From Centrapalus pauciflorus (Eukaryota > Streptophyta > Magnoliopsida > Asterales > Asteraceae), in NCBI GenBank assembly GCA_020465985.1, contig JAANYP010004843.1, positions 569,222 to 633,221 on the forward strand: a stretch of 64,000 bases of DNA, read 5' to 3'. This document shows positions 1 to 12,383 of the stretch, in pieces. Both the position numbers and the translations under genes were made by a program. The number at the start of each line of letters is the position of its first letter. Within the stretch, counting starts at the first letter, position 1. The notes beneath the pieces are model-generated. The model was not told where the DNA came from. It made no database searches and worked only from the letters and a program-made list of their open reading frames with translations.

Positions 1-299
1 TGGGTTACTCCTTTGAAACTTATTTATCAAAGGTAAAATGAATATGAAAGAAAAAAAATACATGAATTAAAATGATAGTGACTAAATTAAGGAATATATA
101 AAAATTAGATTGCTTCTCATATAAACCCTATATATAATCAATAGTAGTCATGATACGCCACCATATGGGTGGGTTGCCTTGTTTCTATATCACAAATAAA
201 GTAGCAAAATTAAGTCCTATAATGAAGCATTACTTGAATAAATGACATTTGTCAGGATTAAGTTTTATATGTATTAATGATATATATTTTTTGTGTTGG
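1..299. other. AT-rich intergenic DNA
   Basis: I see no coding or RNA feature here. The sequence is AT-rich and runs up to the 5-base target duplication of the solo LTR that follows. Confidence 0.5.
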
Positions 300-304
300 A
301 TAAA

Positions 305-2114
305 TGTAACACCCTTTCCGATCCCGGAAATGCCACGTCAACATAATATCATAAGTGACAATAACGCAACGGATCTATAACACACATGTCGTAGGATAAT
401 GCACATTACGGCTAATCAAACATAATGGCATACGATTACATTTCATGATCCCATAATAACAAACATATCATCCCGATCATTACATACACAATTCCCAAAA
501 CAACTATTACAAACTGTTCTATACAAGATACGGAACTATCACAAATCTTCGAACAACCCCGAATCTATCTCGGCTCTACCTCGGCTGCGGCTGAGGTCCT
601 TTCTGATTCCCTGAACATGTTAGACTCGAATACATGAGCTATAAAGCCCGTGAGCACGCGAGGGTTGACACTGCACATAAGCACATAACACACAATCCCT
701 GTCCCTGTCCCTGTCCCGATAACCCAACACACATCTCAGGTATATAGGCACAAGTATGAGATCAGAGTACACATAGCCCTGTGGGGATCCCTCCCCGGTG
801 GACACATCGCACACAGCAATGGTCAGTAATACCCTGTAGCACGGAAGCTACCCGGCTACAGGCCCTGCCGTATATATACGCCCCAAGGACTATAAGGGAC
901 AGTCAACCCGCGCGATTCCCCTTCGCGACTTACCGTCCGTATGGAACTCATCACGGACCCCTGGACCGATCGCACATCTCATACATAACACGTATAAGGA
1001 TTAGAGTATACCTGAGGTTCACGTCCCTGTCTCATATATGTAAACACGCACAAAATAGCAACACAGGTAAAATCGTAAAGACGGCGCGCGTTTAGAAAAG
1101 TCTCGAGTACTCACCTGACTGATTTCCCGAAGTCTGGCCTCCCTGATCAAACCCGGCTCGAGATCCGCTAGTCCCTGTAACATATAGATATCCCAATGCT
1201 CAAACATAGTTCGAATAACATCAATCACATAATCACAAAGACCCGAATTCAATTCGACCCGACAACCCCCACAAAATCGAAACCCGATTAATATCCGAAA
1301 CTCGATCCAAACTCGACTCAAAGCAATCCCAAACAAGATCTTAACCCCAACAAAACACAACCCGAGCAATCCCGAAGGAAACCCGACACAATTTGACCCA
1401 AACCCATTTCACAAGACTAAACTCGGATTTTCACTGCAGGCAGTTAGTCGCGCCGCGGACCCCCTGGTCGTCGCGCCGCGACACCGCGAAACCCTGTACC
1501 CTGCTCTGCGATTTTCAGCTTCAACTAGGAGTATACAACTCCTTCCAAACACGAATTCAGTCACAATTAAGCATATAAAACCATACATAACTGCCCTTTA
1601 TGAACTTTCTGACCAATTCCCAACTCATTACAACATATGATGCAAAACTAGAAACCAATTCATGAGAATCTTACCTCTTAAGCTTAAGAACACACACAAG
1701 GAGATGATGAAGATCAATTCAAGGATTTCACACCCAGATTGGAGCTTGGAATTGGCTTCTTGCTGGAGCTTTCTCACACAAAACACACACAAACACACTT
1801 TAGGTCTCACACAAGGATAAGGGTAAGTGAAGATAGACTCAAACATATATGCACGTCTCTATCTCAATCGGTCCCGAACCCAATAACCCGAACCCGATAT
1901 CATATTTTCACTATTAATGCCCAATTAACCTATTTAATCCTGTGATCCCAAAAACATAATCCGTTCATTAAAATTATAACCCGATGACACGCAAGCCCCA
2001 ATCCCGACACGTATCAATCCACGAAACGGGATATAATTGGACCAACCCAATATTAATAAATTATTTATCCACTAAAATAATTCCACGTACCAGGTCAAAT
2101 TAACGGATGTTACA
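305..2114. mobile_element. Solo LTR, 1.81 kb, with 5-base target-site duplication
   Basis: The element begins TGTAACACCC and ends GGATGTTACA, the TG...CA ends of an LTR. It is flanked on both sides by ATAAA (300-304 and 2115-2119), the 5-base duplication made by retrotransposon integrases. No primer-binding site, gag or pol reading frame follows, so this is a solo LTR left by recombination between the two LTRs of a full element. It is richer in GC than its surroundings, with a CpG-dense patch near 1450-1490. Open frames of 60-116 codons inside it match no protein I recognise. The ends resemble the second solo LTR at 30635-32851. Confidence 0.85.
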
Positions 2115-2119
2115 ATAAA

Positions 2120-3031
2120 TATTTATACTATGGTCCAATCATTTTTTAGGTTCGGGCAAAAACTTACAAGGGGTCGTACAAAAATGTATGTATATTTTTA
2201 AATAAGTGAAATTCAAGTAAAAATAATAAATTAACAACAAAAATTTATAATTATATGATGTTAAAACTAAAAACTTTGCAATTCAATAACCTTATTTAAT
2301 TGTTAATAGACCTAAATATATAATAAGTATTTTGAGAATGGATCCATATAATTAATGGGTACTAGGCGGTTGCCCGTGTTGATCTTGCTCCGGATCGACC
2401 ACGTATACAACAACAATTTGAATTGGATAGGTAGATACCTATCATATTATAAAATTTATAAATGCTATATATGATATTGAAATGTTAGATTGTGTATATG
2501 TATAATATTGTAAAGTTCAAAAACGATGGTACATAAAATTCTTTATATATATGAAAATATAAACATGCGTCTATTCTATAAATTCTATTAGAAATATAAA
2601 AATCTGTCACTTGTCATTCATTTATTTAATTTGACATTATTTTCTCAAATTGTCGTGTAATTTACTAAAACAACTAATAATATTAAATCAAATCAAATTA
2701 AATCCAATTCAATCTATTAAAATCTAATCTAACAATTAACTAAATAAAATTTCATTAACTAAAATTTTAAAATTACTTTTATATATTTATAAGTACTTTG
2801 TTTTTCAAAAATTTTTAAATCATACATGGATATTAACCTTGGAATGTAGTAGGCCCAATTAAAAATGGTAAATAATAGATTTTTTACATGATAGCAGAAA
2901 AAGTGTTATAGTTGTTGTCTTAAAAAAGAGAGAGATAAAATGAACCAATTGATTATAGATTAATTAAAGAGAATGAGAAAAGCATATTGATTGGATTTTA
3001 GTTTGAGAGATAGATCGAGAGGGAGAGAGAA
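2120..3031. other. AT-rich upstream region of SDH6
   Basis: About 900 bases of AT-rich DNA without an open frame. The last part must contain the promoter and 5' leader of SDH6; purine-rich GAGA runs at 2928-3030 lie just before its start codon. I see no unambiguous TATA box. Confidence 0.4.
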
Positions 3032-5521
3032 ATGGCGACAGAAGGAGCTTCCGAGCAATCGTTATGGCAAGGCTTCAAAGATTTTTGGAGCGATAGATTC
3101 AAGATCTTGGACAGTTATCACCCTTACATCCGCCGCCAAACCCCCCTTCCGTCATGGTCCGCTTCCGATGTTGAAGAATTCATCGCTTCCGATCCTGTTC
3201 ATGGTCCCGTCGTATGATCATTCCTCCCTGTCTCTAATGCCTTTTTCTATCATTTATATGGATTCATTATTCTGTTTATGATATCTTAATGGGTTATTAG
3301 GTTTATTTTAAGACGAATGTATGACTCCGATACAATTGAATTGACCTTCATGCGATGCATGGTTATTCGTTTTAAAAAAATCCTCTTGAATTTTATGAAG
3401 GCTTAGCTAGGTTTTTGATTCGTTTGCGTACCTTTGGTCTTTATTTTATATATATATCTTAGGCGGAAATGATTTGTGTTTACTCAAAAGGTCACTCAAA
3501 AAAAATGTATAGCTCGTCGTTTGGTAACGATTGATTAGAATATCTCAAGGCGAATACTTGCAGTGTGTGATCCGAATTAAAATATAATATTAATTTGAAA
3601 ATTATGAAGCCCTAGCTAGGTTTCTTATTCTTAGGGTTCTTTTGGTCTGTAGGTTTTCAAGTTAGGGGGAAAGTTTTAAGCATACTTGAGGAAACTTGGT
3701 TAAACGAAAAGAGATGTTCCTCCATTCTAAGTAGGATGTTCTTGGTTAGCTTATTAGTATTTAGAATCCATTAGTGTACCTTATTCAGGTCTGCAGGTAA
3801 GCATAAAATTTGGGCACGACTGTTGCATCATAAAACAGCAGTCCACAAATTATGAAACAATCGCCCGGTATGATCTAATGGGATTTCCGAAATATTTTGT
3901 CCAAATTCAAGCCAAATTAATTATAATGTGGTAAGGTACCATCACAAAATGATTAATATTTAAACCAACAGAAACTTGATCAAATTCCAGAATTTAATCA
4001 ACCATCATCTCAAATTTGTTCTCATAGCAGCACCAAACTTGCTTAATCTGCGTCCTCGACATAATCATACAGCAGCTTCGCATTTGGTTACCTTTTGGAT
4101 CCAGCAATTGCAAAGAACTGCAGTGTAACAGCAGTTGCCAGTAGAGAATGACATGACAAATGTTATCTTCTTAATTCCTTAGAATAAACTCGCAAAGTTC
4201 ATATGATCCAATCCCTTACATGTTGATTTTGACCTCTCAAACAGAAACGTCAGCTAACATGCTGTAGCACCCTCAAAAAGTCTGCTGTTGTCACGTGATA
4301 ATACAAACCGATAAGTAGTTGCCTTAAATTAGTCATAAATCTGCAGCAAACCACTACTGCTGTCGAGGTCAAAATAAAAAGAAACAGAAACTAGCTGCTG
4401 ACTGCTTTGTCCCAGGTCACAAGCCACTATTCAAATTTCTTCCTCTAAACTAACAGCCCCCATTTATTTTCCCATTTATACTACTAAATATATTGACCAA
4501 CTAGTTTTAACTACAAAGTGAAATTACCACAAATCCACAATAGCCTCCTAACTTAATTTGTATCTACTCTTCTTATCTAGCGGAGAAACCTGCTATCTCT
4601 GTTGAAAGTGATAATCGACCTTATTAAACATTTGTGCTCCATCTTTTCATCGGCTAAATGATTAGCATACTTGTCTGTGGATACTATTTTCATATTTTAA
4701 TAAAATTTCTGGAATGACTGTTTTATATACAGCTCAAAACAACCCGTGATGCTGTGAAGTTTTTGGCTGTTGGAGGCATAGTTGGAGCTGTGTCCACTGC
4801 TGCCTTTGCTTGGAAATATTCGAAAAGTCCCCATGGTAGGCGCTCCCCATCTATATGTTATTCACTTATTCTGCTCTGCTTTTCTGATTCATCGTAGGAG
4901 GTTCTCCCCTGTCATATAATCTATTCTGTTTTAATATACATATGCACTGAAATATCCAAATCTTTTCATTCTTTTGTTCTATTGCACATTTGCACACAAG
5001 CTGCTAGACTTTGATACCTAAAAAGTAAAAAAACCTATGTCTAGAACTGTGATGGAGATACCTAAAATGATTACTTTTTAACTCATATTGTTTTATTAGT
5101 GTTGGAGAAGAAAATATATTTTTGAGATAAAAACAAGTGATTTTGGACAAACGGTGCTAAGTACTAGTGTAAAATTTCATTTTAAGTTTATATATTTTGG
5201 GAAGTGGGTTGTTTGTAGATTCAGGGAGGTTTTTGGTTTCGATCATTCATTTCATGGATATTCATTTTTAGTTTACAGTGAACAACTAGATAAATTCAGT
5301 CTAGAAGGAGCAAAATAATTACAAAAAAGATGGCTTAAGTTACTTACTATATACTGGCATATGCAGGGGCTGCATTGTCGTTGGGAGCAGGAGCAGTGTT
5401 TGGGATGAGTTTTGGGCAAGAAATTGCAAATCATTCTCTTCAACTATACAGGTTAGACACCATGGCTGCCCAGGTCAAGTTCATGGAATGGTGGCAGAAG
5501 AAGGCTGGAGGGCGGTTTTAA
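3032..5521 (+). CDS. SDH6: Succinate dehydrogenase subunit 6, mitochondrial (plant-specific complex II subunit)
   Basis: Three exons: 3032-3211, 4733-4835 and 5367-5521, giving 145 residues. All introns are GT-AG and the phases join cleanly. The product matches plant SDH6, a small membrane-associated extra subunit of mitochondrial complex II. Visible family features are the N-terminal FKDFWSDRFK, then LPSWSASDVEEFIASDPVHGP (positions 39-59), two glycine/alanine-rich hydrophobic stretches (about 67-89 and 95-115), and the conserved tail with LYRLDTMAAQVKFMEWW (121-137). There is no obvious cleavable presequence, consistent with the known proteins. The chosen start is the first ATG of the frame and fits family length. 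Introns are 1521 and 531 bases and hold nothing I recognise. Identity rests on recalled family sequence; splice sites are read directly. Confidence 0.9.
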
Positions 5522-7062
5522 TATTTTGTGGCTTTTTGTCTCCTAAATAAACAAGGTAGCTTGCATGTTTTGAATTTTCAGTGTTGGTTTTTGGATCCCA
5601 GAATTGACATAAAATGCAGTGCCATTTGTTCTTCCTTATAACATGCTCCGCGATGCTGTTAAGCTAATGCATACCCGTCGTAGAATGTTTCACACCTGTA
5701 CTGCTTTCTAACTGAATGATATTTGTTTGAATTTCTACATTTGTAGCTTTGGAGATTGTCATATTAATTTGAGTCGCTGATCATGAACACCAACCTCAAT
5801 TTGATTATTCTTCTACATACTGTTGACATAAACACTCTGAATAATCAACTATAAATCTTTTGAAAAAATTGTGTTTACAAACCATGTAATAAGCACATGC
5901 TTGAGCTTCAGACCCCTTAGTGGAATCATGATATGTAAAAATTGTGAAAACTCACTTAGTTGGAACTAAGATTGATGTTAATATAAGGTGTTAATCCTCC
6001 TCTTCAAGCTGCACAGACACCTCAGGCCCGGAAACAATGTAAATCTTGATCAGGTAAACTGGTAAAGAGTGTTGGGTCCTGCGAGTAATTAGACATTTGA
6101 TCTAGGCCTAGCGTCACTTCACCATCCGCTGCAAGGCTTCAAGCATAGATCAATGTGTGATTTATACGGTTTCAAGCTTTTTGATCAGCCATCAACAAGA
6201 AGATCCATTGATTTATACAATCAAGCTTGAGTTTACCTACATCTGGAAACTGACATAAGCAATCGTTTTTGAAGAATACAGAAGCAAATTACATATCTGG
6301 AATTATGGATAACGACTCGAAGTTTGAAAATTGGATGATTGATAATGTTGTAACATTAATTTTGACACACAAGAATGATGTCATTTATATCATTTAAATA
6401 TTTGATTAAAATAAGATTGTTTGGTACAGTAAAATATAAAAAAGAACACCGATTATATTATCAAAATTCATTTTATTTTATAATAATTAAAATGATTGAA
6501 AGAAAATAATTTTTTTTTTTCATTTTTTATACGAAGAACATGAAGTGTGAGGATGAAAAATTAAACTTATAAACTTAAATGATTTTGATTTTTTTATTTT
6601 AATCGTACAAAACGTGTAAATTTTTATTTTTTTACATGACTCATCAAAAGAAAACAAATATTTTATAGTTTTTCTTTCTTTTTTTATTTAAATTAATATA
6701 TAATCATAACTTTATTGTTTAAAAATTTTTATAAATCTAAATAATTTCATTATACCAGGCATCATAAGCACTTAATGAGAGATCTATGTCAAATATGGAA
6801 CAGCTGGTTACAATTGAACTTAACGTCAAACGTGAATGATTTATATTTTATTTGTTTTTTTATAACAGAATGCATACTCATTTAAGTCTACTTTAAAAAA
6901 CATATTTTTGTTCATAACAAAACTCGAACACTTGACATCGCTAGGCTAGAAACTTTGGCTAATGAATTATATTTTATAGTTTTTTTTAACAAAGATTGAT
7001 AGTTTATAGTAAGGTCCGAGCATCCTAAATAAAAATCCGAAAACCCAATTCGAAGCTAGGGG
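5522..7062. other. Intergenic DNA downstream of SDH6
   Basis: The first few hundred bases are likely SDH6 3' UTR. The rest becomes very AT-rich from about 6340 on, with T and A runs. I see no gene or delimited repeat. Confidence 0.4.
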
Positions 7063-7259
7063 TGGTAATTCCGGCCCATTAAAGCAAACGGGTCAAAACG
7101 GTTGACGGCCAAAAGTCATAAACTTTACATAACTTTGAATTTTTTTTCATAAAATAATTTGTTTAATACACCGTTTTATAATTTCATTTTTTCTAAAAAA
7201 CTATGTACATTTACTACGAGTCAATTTAATCGTACCGCCCGTTGTGTCAAAATTGTCAC
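7063..7259. mobile_element. Short inverted-repeat MITE, intact copy of a two-copy family
   Basis: The left end GTGGTAATTCCGGCCC and the reverse complement of the right end (GTGACAATTTTGACAC) are imperfect inverted repeats. The interior, with AAACGGGTCAAAACGGTTGAC and TTTAATACACCGTTTTATAA, recurs at 28236-28705 where another element interrupts it. The ends resemble hAT-type MITEs, but no clear target duplication was found, so the superfamily is inference. Confidence 0.55.
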
Positions 7260-7748
7260 TCATGGGTTCAAATTCGGATAATGAAATTCCAAATTTTCGG
7301 ATATTCAGGTATCCGAAAATTCAAAAGAATTTATTTTTTTTGTATTGGTTATTTACTTAATATTGAGTGTTAATTTTTATTCTAATGTATATTTTTAGTT
7401 ATATGTTGATATTACAGATTTATTAACTAATATTATATTTTAGTTTTTTTTAATTTTTTTAGTCGTGTTAAGTAAAATAATTCCAGATATATATAGTTTG
7501 TGATATATTTACTTTTAATATGTCTTTAGATATATATAAATTTATATTTTAGATGATTAAATATTTGATTTGATTTTACATTTTTTTTTTTTGAATATTA
7601 GGTTAATCTGTCCAATTAGAGTTAAAAATCCGATTTTCTTTGTATTTGTGACCGGCCCGCTGTAAGGAGCCATCAGTCGGGTCAAATAATTTCCGATTAT
7701 CGGCATCGTTTCGAGGGCAAAACACCACTCGTCTCTCCTCACGCATCA

Positions 7749-10041
7749 ATGGCGGCGATGAACCTCTCATCACCCACTCACACCTCCTCCTCCCCATCTC
7801 TCCGGTTACTCTCTGCTTCTCGCACTTATATCAACGTCAACAACCTTTCCTTCTTCTCATTCCCTTCATCAGTTTCTCTCAAACACAATTACACAACCAA
7901 AAACCCTCCTCGCCATCTGTCCCTTGTCGTTTCTGCTCTTGGAAAGCTATCGGAGACGGAATTGGTCACCGTTCCTCCTGAATCCGACGCTGTTTCAACC
8001 CTATTCCCTCCAGCTTCCGGTGTTTACGCCGTTTATGACAAGGACGGCGATATGCAGTTTGTGGGGTTGTCTCGAAACATTCAGTCCAGCATTATTTATC
8101 ACCAGAAATCAGTACCGGAGCTTTGTGCCTCCATTAAGGTACTTACTTCAGTTTACACAAACATAACGTTCTAAACACTGAATTTTAAATATACTTTGAT
8201 ACCAAATTTTAACAAATTCGGCTACTTTAATATAATTGTGGAAATCGTGGGAATTACGTTTAACTCTTTGTTTTTATTAGTTGTTGAGTGTAATTGGCAC
8301 TGCCCCTGATCGTCATTGAACTTTGAAGTTGCCAAATGTAAATTTATGCATAATCTTAGATGATGTTATTGCTGCAGCCATTATCTTTCAGTTCCAAGAG
8401 AATAGATGATTTTGACTTTTAAGATAATACCTGTAGATTTCATGAATTAAGTATCTCTGTCTTTCTATAGGTTGAACAACGAGGGTTCAGGATACAAACG
8501 AGGCTAGATTAGATGAAATTTGTGATTGAAAGATGATATCAAAATAGAAAGATGATATTCTAGACTCATGTAAGGTGTAGGGTGGAGGACCTTGATTTGA
8601 TTCGCAACATAAAAAAACATTGGCCCGATGTTTACTGTGAACATGAACCTTGATATGGGTAAAGACACCACTAACAGTGGTGTAATTCAGTTTGATTTAA
8701 GGATTTACATATTACTCGAGACACACTTGGTCCATATGCCTACAATAAGCCTGTTGTTTAAAAAAAGCTTCATAGATGTTGCTCTCGTGATTAGGCCTCC
8801 ATGGGTTGGGCTGCAAACAAAACGTGCTTTTATCAAGTAACTTGAGCTCAGTCTTGGATCTCAAAAACCAAACTCGAATTACTTAACAAGCTGAGTTCTA
8901 GTTCTTCTTATTGTGCTTTTTGAGTCTTATATATACCTATGGGCAACGAGTTGAGCTTTTATCGAGCAACTCGGCTCTAGCTATATTGAGTCAAGCTTTT
9001 ATGGAGTTAGTGCTTGAGTCAAATGTCGAAACGGTAGCTCCATAAATGTAGTTTAGTTATTGAATATGATGTTTATAGATACACGACAAAATGAGTAGAT
9101 CTGGTATTAGAAAGAATATTTACATTTTCACCTACATATTGTCAAATAAAATTAACAAATGCTCAGGCATCAGTGAGTCTTAGTACCTCCATTGGCTTTA
9201 TAATCGCCTCTACCCATTGCTCCATGAACCTGGGCGATCCTCATTTAATACAATATGTTATCCCCGGGCAGCAGTGAGCAGCACCCCTGTTTCTGGCCTT
9301 GTTGACCCTTAATCTATTCCCTAAACTGCCCTGCCATTACGCCTAATTTTATCTATGCTATTTTCCATGGTTCATGTTCTTCCATTATAAATTCCTGTAT
9401 TTCAGACTTGACTTTTTGATCTATGAAGTTGTGCTATGGTGAAATTTATACTGTATGATCTTCTTTACAACATAGACGATGCTAAAAGCATCACATGTCT
9501 TCTGGATACTTGAATCACTGAAACATAATTTTGATAGGTTGGAGTGGTGGATAATCCTGATAGAACAGCATTAACTCAAGCATGGAAATCATGGATGGAA
9601 GAATACATAGCAGTCACCGGAAAAGTCCCACCTGGCAATGAGACTGGAAACACCACATGGGTCCGGCAAGCACCCAAGAAAAAAGCTGATCTACGGATAA
9701 CACCAGGCCGAAATGTACGGCTAACAGTTCCTCTCGAGGAACTAATTGACCGTTTGGTTAAAGATAACAAGGTTGTGGCTTTCATCAAGGGATCAAGAAG
9801 TGCTCCACAATGCGGGTTCTCTCAAAGGGTTGTTGGGATTCTGGACTCAGAAGGCGTGGATTACGAGAGTGTCGATGTGCTTGACGAAGAACATAACGGT
9901 GGATTGAGGGAGACGTTGAAACAGTATAGTAATTGGCCTACTTTTCCACAGGTGTATGTGAATGGTGAATTGGTAGGAGGGTGTGATATATTGTCTTCTA
10001 TGCATGAGAAAGGTGAGCTTGCTGGTTTGTTTAAGCAGTAA
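7749..10041 (+). CDS. GRXS16: Chloroplastic bifunctional monothiol glutaredoxin S16 (GIY-YIG domain fused to CGFS glutaredoxin)
   Basis: Two exons, 7749-8138 and 9538-10041, give 297 residues, close to the usual 293-300. Residues 1 to about 60 are Ser/Thr-rich and basic with few acids, a typical chloroplast transit peptide. Residues about 88-170 form the degenerate GIY-YIG nuclease-type domain (GVY at 91-93, FVG at 104-106). Residues about 193-297 are a monothiol glutaredoxin with active site CGFS (222-225), WPTFPQVYVNGE and GGCD, the glutathione and iron-sulfur cluster binding surface. The family works in plastid redox control and Fe-S cluster transfer. Cys126 in the first domain and Cys222 correspond to cysteines reported to form a regulatory disulfide in Arabidopsis (established knowledge, residue matching inferred). 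The 1.4 kb intron separates the two domains almost exactly. The gene converges with the metacaspase downstream. Confidence 0.95.
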
Positions 10042-10346
10042 GCAAATGATACCTAATTTTTCCTAAAGAGTTATTAGTGCAGAAAGCCTACTTAATCATG
10101 TGTAATTTTATTTTATTTGAAATATAAAGAGGAAATCAGCCTGATTTCAGTATTTGCCCTTTTTATACCATTTAATTTTCGATCGTCTACGAGTATAGTT
10201 AATATGTTTTATATTACATTATCAGATTAATACAACTCGTTTAATTGAAGTATGGGTCCAAGATTAATGGTCTCTTTATTTCTTCTTGAACCAATTAGTA
10301 GAAAGACACACGAATTAGAAACTTCAAATCTTGAAAAGAAATCTGA
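10042..10346. other. Shared 3' region between two convergent genes
   Basis: 305 bases separate the stop codons of GRXS16 (+) and the metacaspase (-). Both 3' UTRs must fit or overlap here, so antisense overlap of the transcripts is possible. No repeat is seen. Confidence 0.5.
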
Positions 10347-11388
10347 TCAGGTTCGAAGCTGGTTCAAGAACACCGAGTTTGCATTTTCGTCGCTGCTGTA
10401 GAGACAAGGGTGTTGCTCAAATCCTTGCTTCTGTAACACACTTCTCGCCATCAACACGATGTCTTTATTGCTCAGATCATTTGGGTTCTCCTTCAGCACC
10501 ATTTGAACTGCATTACTAAATGCGCCATAAGCTTTCCCTCCATTCACATGAGGATTCATATCTGCAGAAGTTTCATTTGCTTGACACCCACTTAGCAAAA
10601 TTCCATTATCTTCATGTACTGATGGAATCGAATCTAGTTCGTGTGAAGGCAAAAAGAAGCTGAGACTTGCAGCAGCTCCAAAGAGCTCGAGCAAATGTGT
10701 GCCAAGATCAGATGTGTTTATATGTGTGATTAATGAAAGATGGTGTAGTATTGATTCAAAAGGGATGGTTTTGGATTTGGTTACGTTGGTGGTTGAAACG
10801 GACGTTGTTGGGAGTGAAGAAGGCCCGATTTGTTCTTTTTCTTTGTCGATCAGTCCACCGCTATGGCATGAGTCTGAAAGAATGGTGAAACTTGCTCCTT
10901 TGGGCACTCGATTTACAAGATTTCGGAAATCCACATCTGTACATTCACACAAATTTTTAAAAAAAAAATATTAGCGTAGTGTGTCCCTTGAAAGAACATT
11001 TAGGTCGAAAATCATGGATATATAACTCGCCTGTGATGAGATTAAAATCGCAAGGAACGATGGCTTCGTCTTGATGAAAGGGGTGTGCTCGTGTATTGGA
11101 AGGAATGCGTGTACCATGACCGCTATAATGAAAGTAAAGAACGTCACCAGGCTTGGCTTGATCAACCATACGGTCAAGTGCCTCCTTTATCTTAGCACCG
11201 GTAGGCATGATAGGTGAGCCAGGTGCATCTGTCAAGAGCTGGATGTTGTTGGGTTCGAACCGAAATCGGTTTATAAGCACTTGTCTCATGGCTAACACAT
11301 CATTTATGCAGCCATGCAACTCATTTGGTGTGTTTGCATAGTTGCACCCTACTAACACAGCTAATCTCTTGCTTTCAACCTTGTCCAT
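10347..11388 (-). CDS. MC9: Type II metacaspase, MC9-like cysteine protease
   Basis: Exon 1 is 11388-11031 and exon 2 is 10936-10347 on the minus strand, giving 315 residues (Arabidopsis MC9 has 325). The frame continues upstream to an ATG at 11442, but the start at 11388 (MDKVESKRLAVLVGCNY) matches the family. The catalytic His lies in HYSGHGTR (His91) and the catalytic Cys in SDSCHSGG (Cys143). The p20 and p10-like regions are joined by a short linker, as in MC9, and there is no N-terminal prodomain or zinc finger. The site equivalent to the self-cleavage Arg of MC9 is Lys175 (SKTIPF), still basic. The enzymes cleave after Arg or Lys during xylem cell death and stress. The intron needs a GC donor (CAG/GCGAGT), because no GT site nearby keeps the frame of the conserved LIT-DVDF junction. 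Confidence 0.93.
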
Positions 11389-11474
11389 GTTATAGATCAA
11401 GTACTTGTTTATATTTCTTCCCCAGAATATGTGAGCATACAAATTCTTAATTCCATGGTTGTGATCATATGCAG

Positions 11475-11481
11475 ATTTATA
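11475..11481 (-). promoter_or_regulatory. Candidate TATA box of the metacaspase gene
   Basis: On the minus strand the sequence reads TATAAAT, 87-93 bases upstream of the ATG at 11388. That leaves room for a start site about 30 bases downstream and a 5' leader of roughly 50-60 bases. It is a motif match only. If correct, the alternative upstream ATG at 11442 would be about 35 bases from the TATA box and probably outside the transcript. Confidence 0.45.
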
Positions 11482-11489
11482 GGAGGTAG

Positions 11490-12375
11490 TTATTGGTGGT
11501 TGAAATGTGATGTCTTCTTATCTTAGAAGTGAACTTGGTCGTTAACTTGAAGCATATGGCAATGTGTCTTATGAATTTAATTTCCCTCATTATTAATTTA
11601 TAATTAACGTTGGACGTGGTTTTTAGAGATGATGTGACATGTAAATATCAAACAACATTGGTCCATAAACAATTATTTATTTTGATGGGTCTTGTCAATA
11701 AATTTATAAACATGTTAACAATACAATAAATAATTAGAATATGTAAACTTAATGTTGATATGACACTTGCAGAAAGTGGTATATTTCTTATTGGCTAAAT
11801 TAAATGTGTTTGGACCCTCCAGAAATAAATGCCAATACGGACGGGCTCGTACTTTCAAACCGTTTGTTGTGGGGAGAAAAAAAAAAGGAAATACTCAAAG
11901 ACATGTGGCATCAATGGACATATACGAGTTTTTCAGGTTATTACTCTAGACTGGTAAAGACTAATGGCAGGCACATGATATTGATGTACGTTTAGGTTAT
12001 ATATACCAGTTATCTGCCCATGTATTACATGAAATATATTTATAAAATAATATTTTTTACAATATAAAATTAAATTAATGTATTACAATTATAAATTTTA
12101 ATTAATTAAATGCTAATATTAAAACTCAAAATAATTTATCTAAACGATATAAACTATAAAATTAAAATACATAATATACAGATACATAAAAATTTTACTG
12201 ACTGTATTAGAATGTTATCCATAGATTTTTAACTATATATGTAAATTTATTAAATGCTTAATTATTATGAAAATAAAATATCATAATAGTTTATAAAAAT
12301 TAATTAGAGTTATTAATTGACTTTCCTTAACATTAGAATAGAAACTATGGTAATAAAATAGGCGGGAAAATGAAA
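11490..12375. other. AT-rich intergenic DNA
   Basis: Promoter-distal DNA between the metacaspase and the hAT MITE. Open frames near 11767-11995 are short and match nothing I recognise. The stretch 12000-12350 is extremely AT-rich. Confidence 0.4.
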
Positions 12376-12383
12376 CTGAGATG

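Noticed and set aside
620..1846. Open frames of 60-116 codons near the left edge
   Set aside because: They lie inside the solo LTR on both strands, overlap each other and show no domain or homology I recognise.
10699..10974. Plus-strand frame of 91 codons
   Set aside because: It is antisense to the well-supported metacaspase exon 2.
11389..11442. Upstream ATG adding 18 residues to the metacaspase
   Set aside because: The extra residues are not family-like, and the ATG would be very close to the candidate TATA box.
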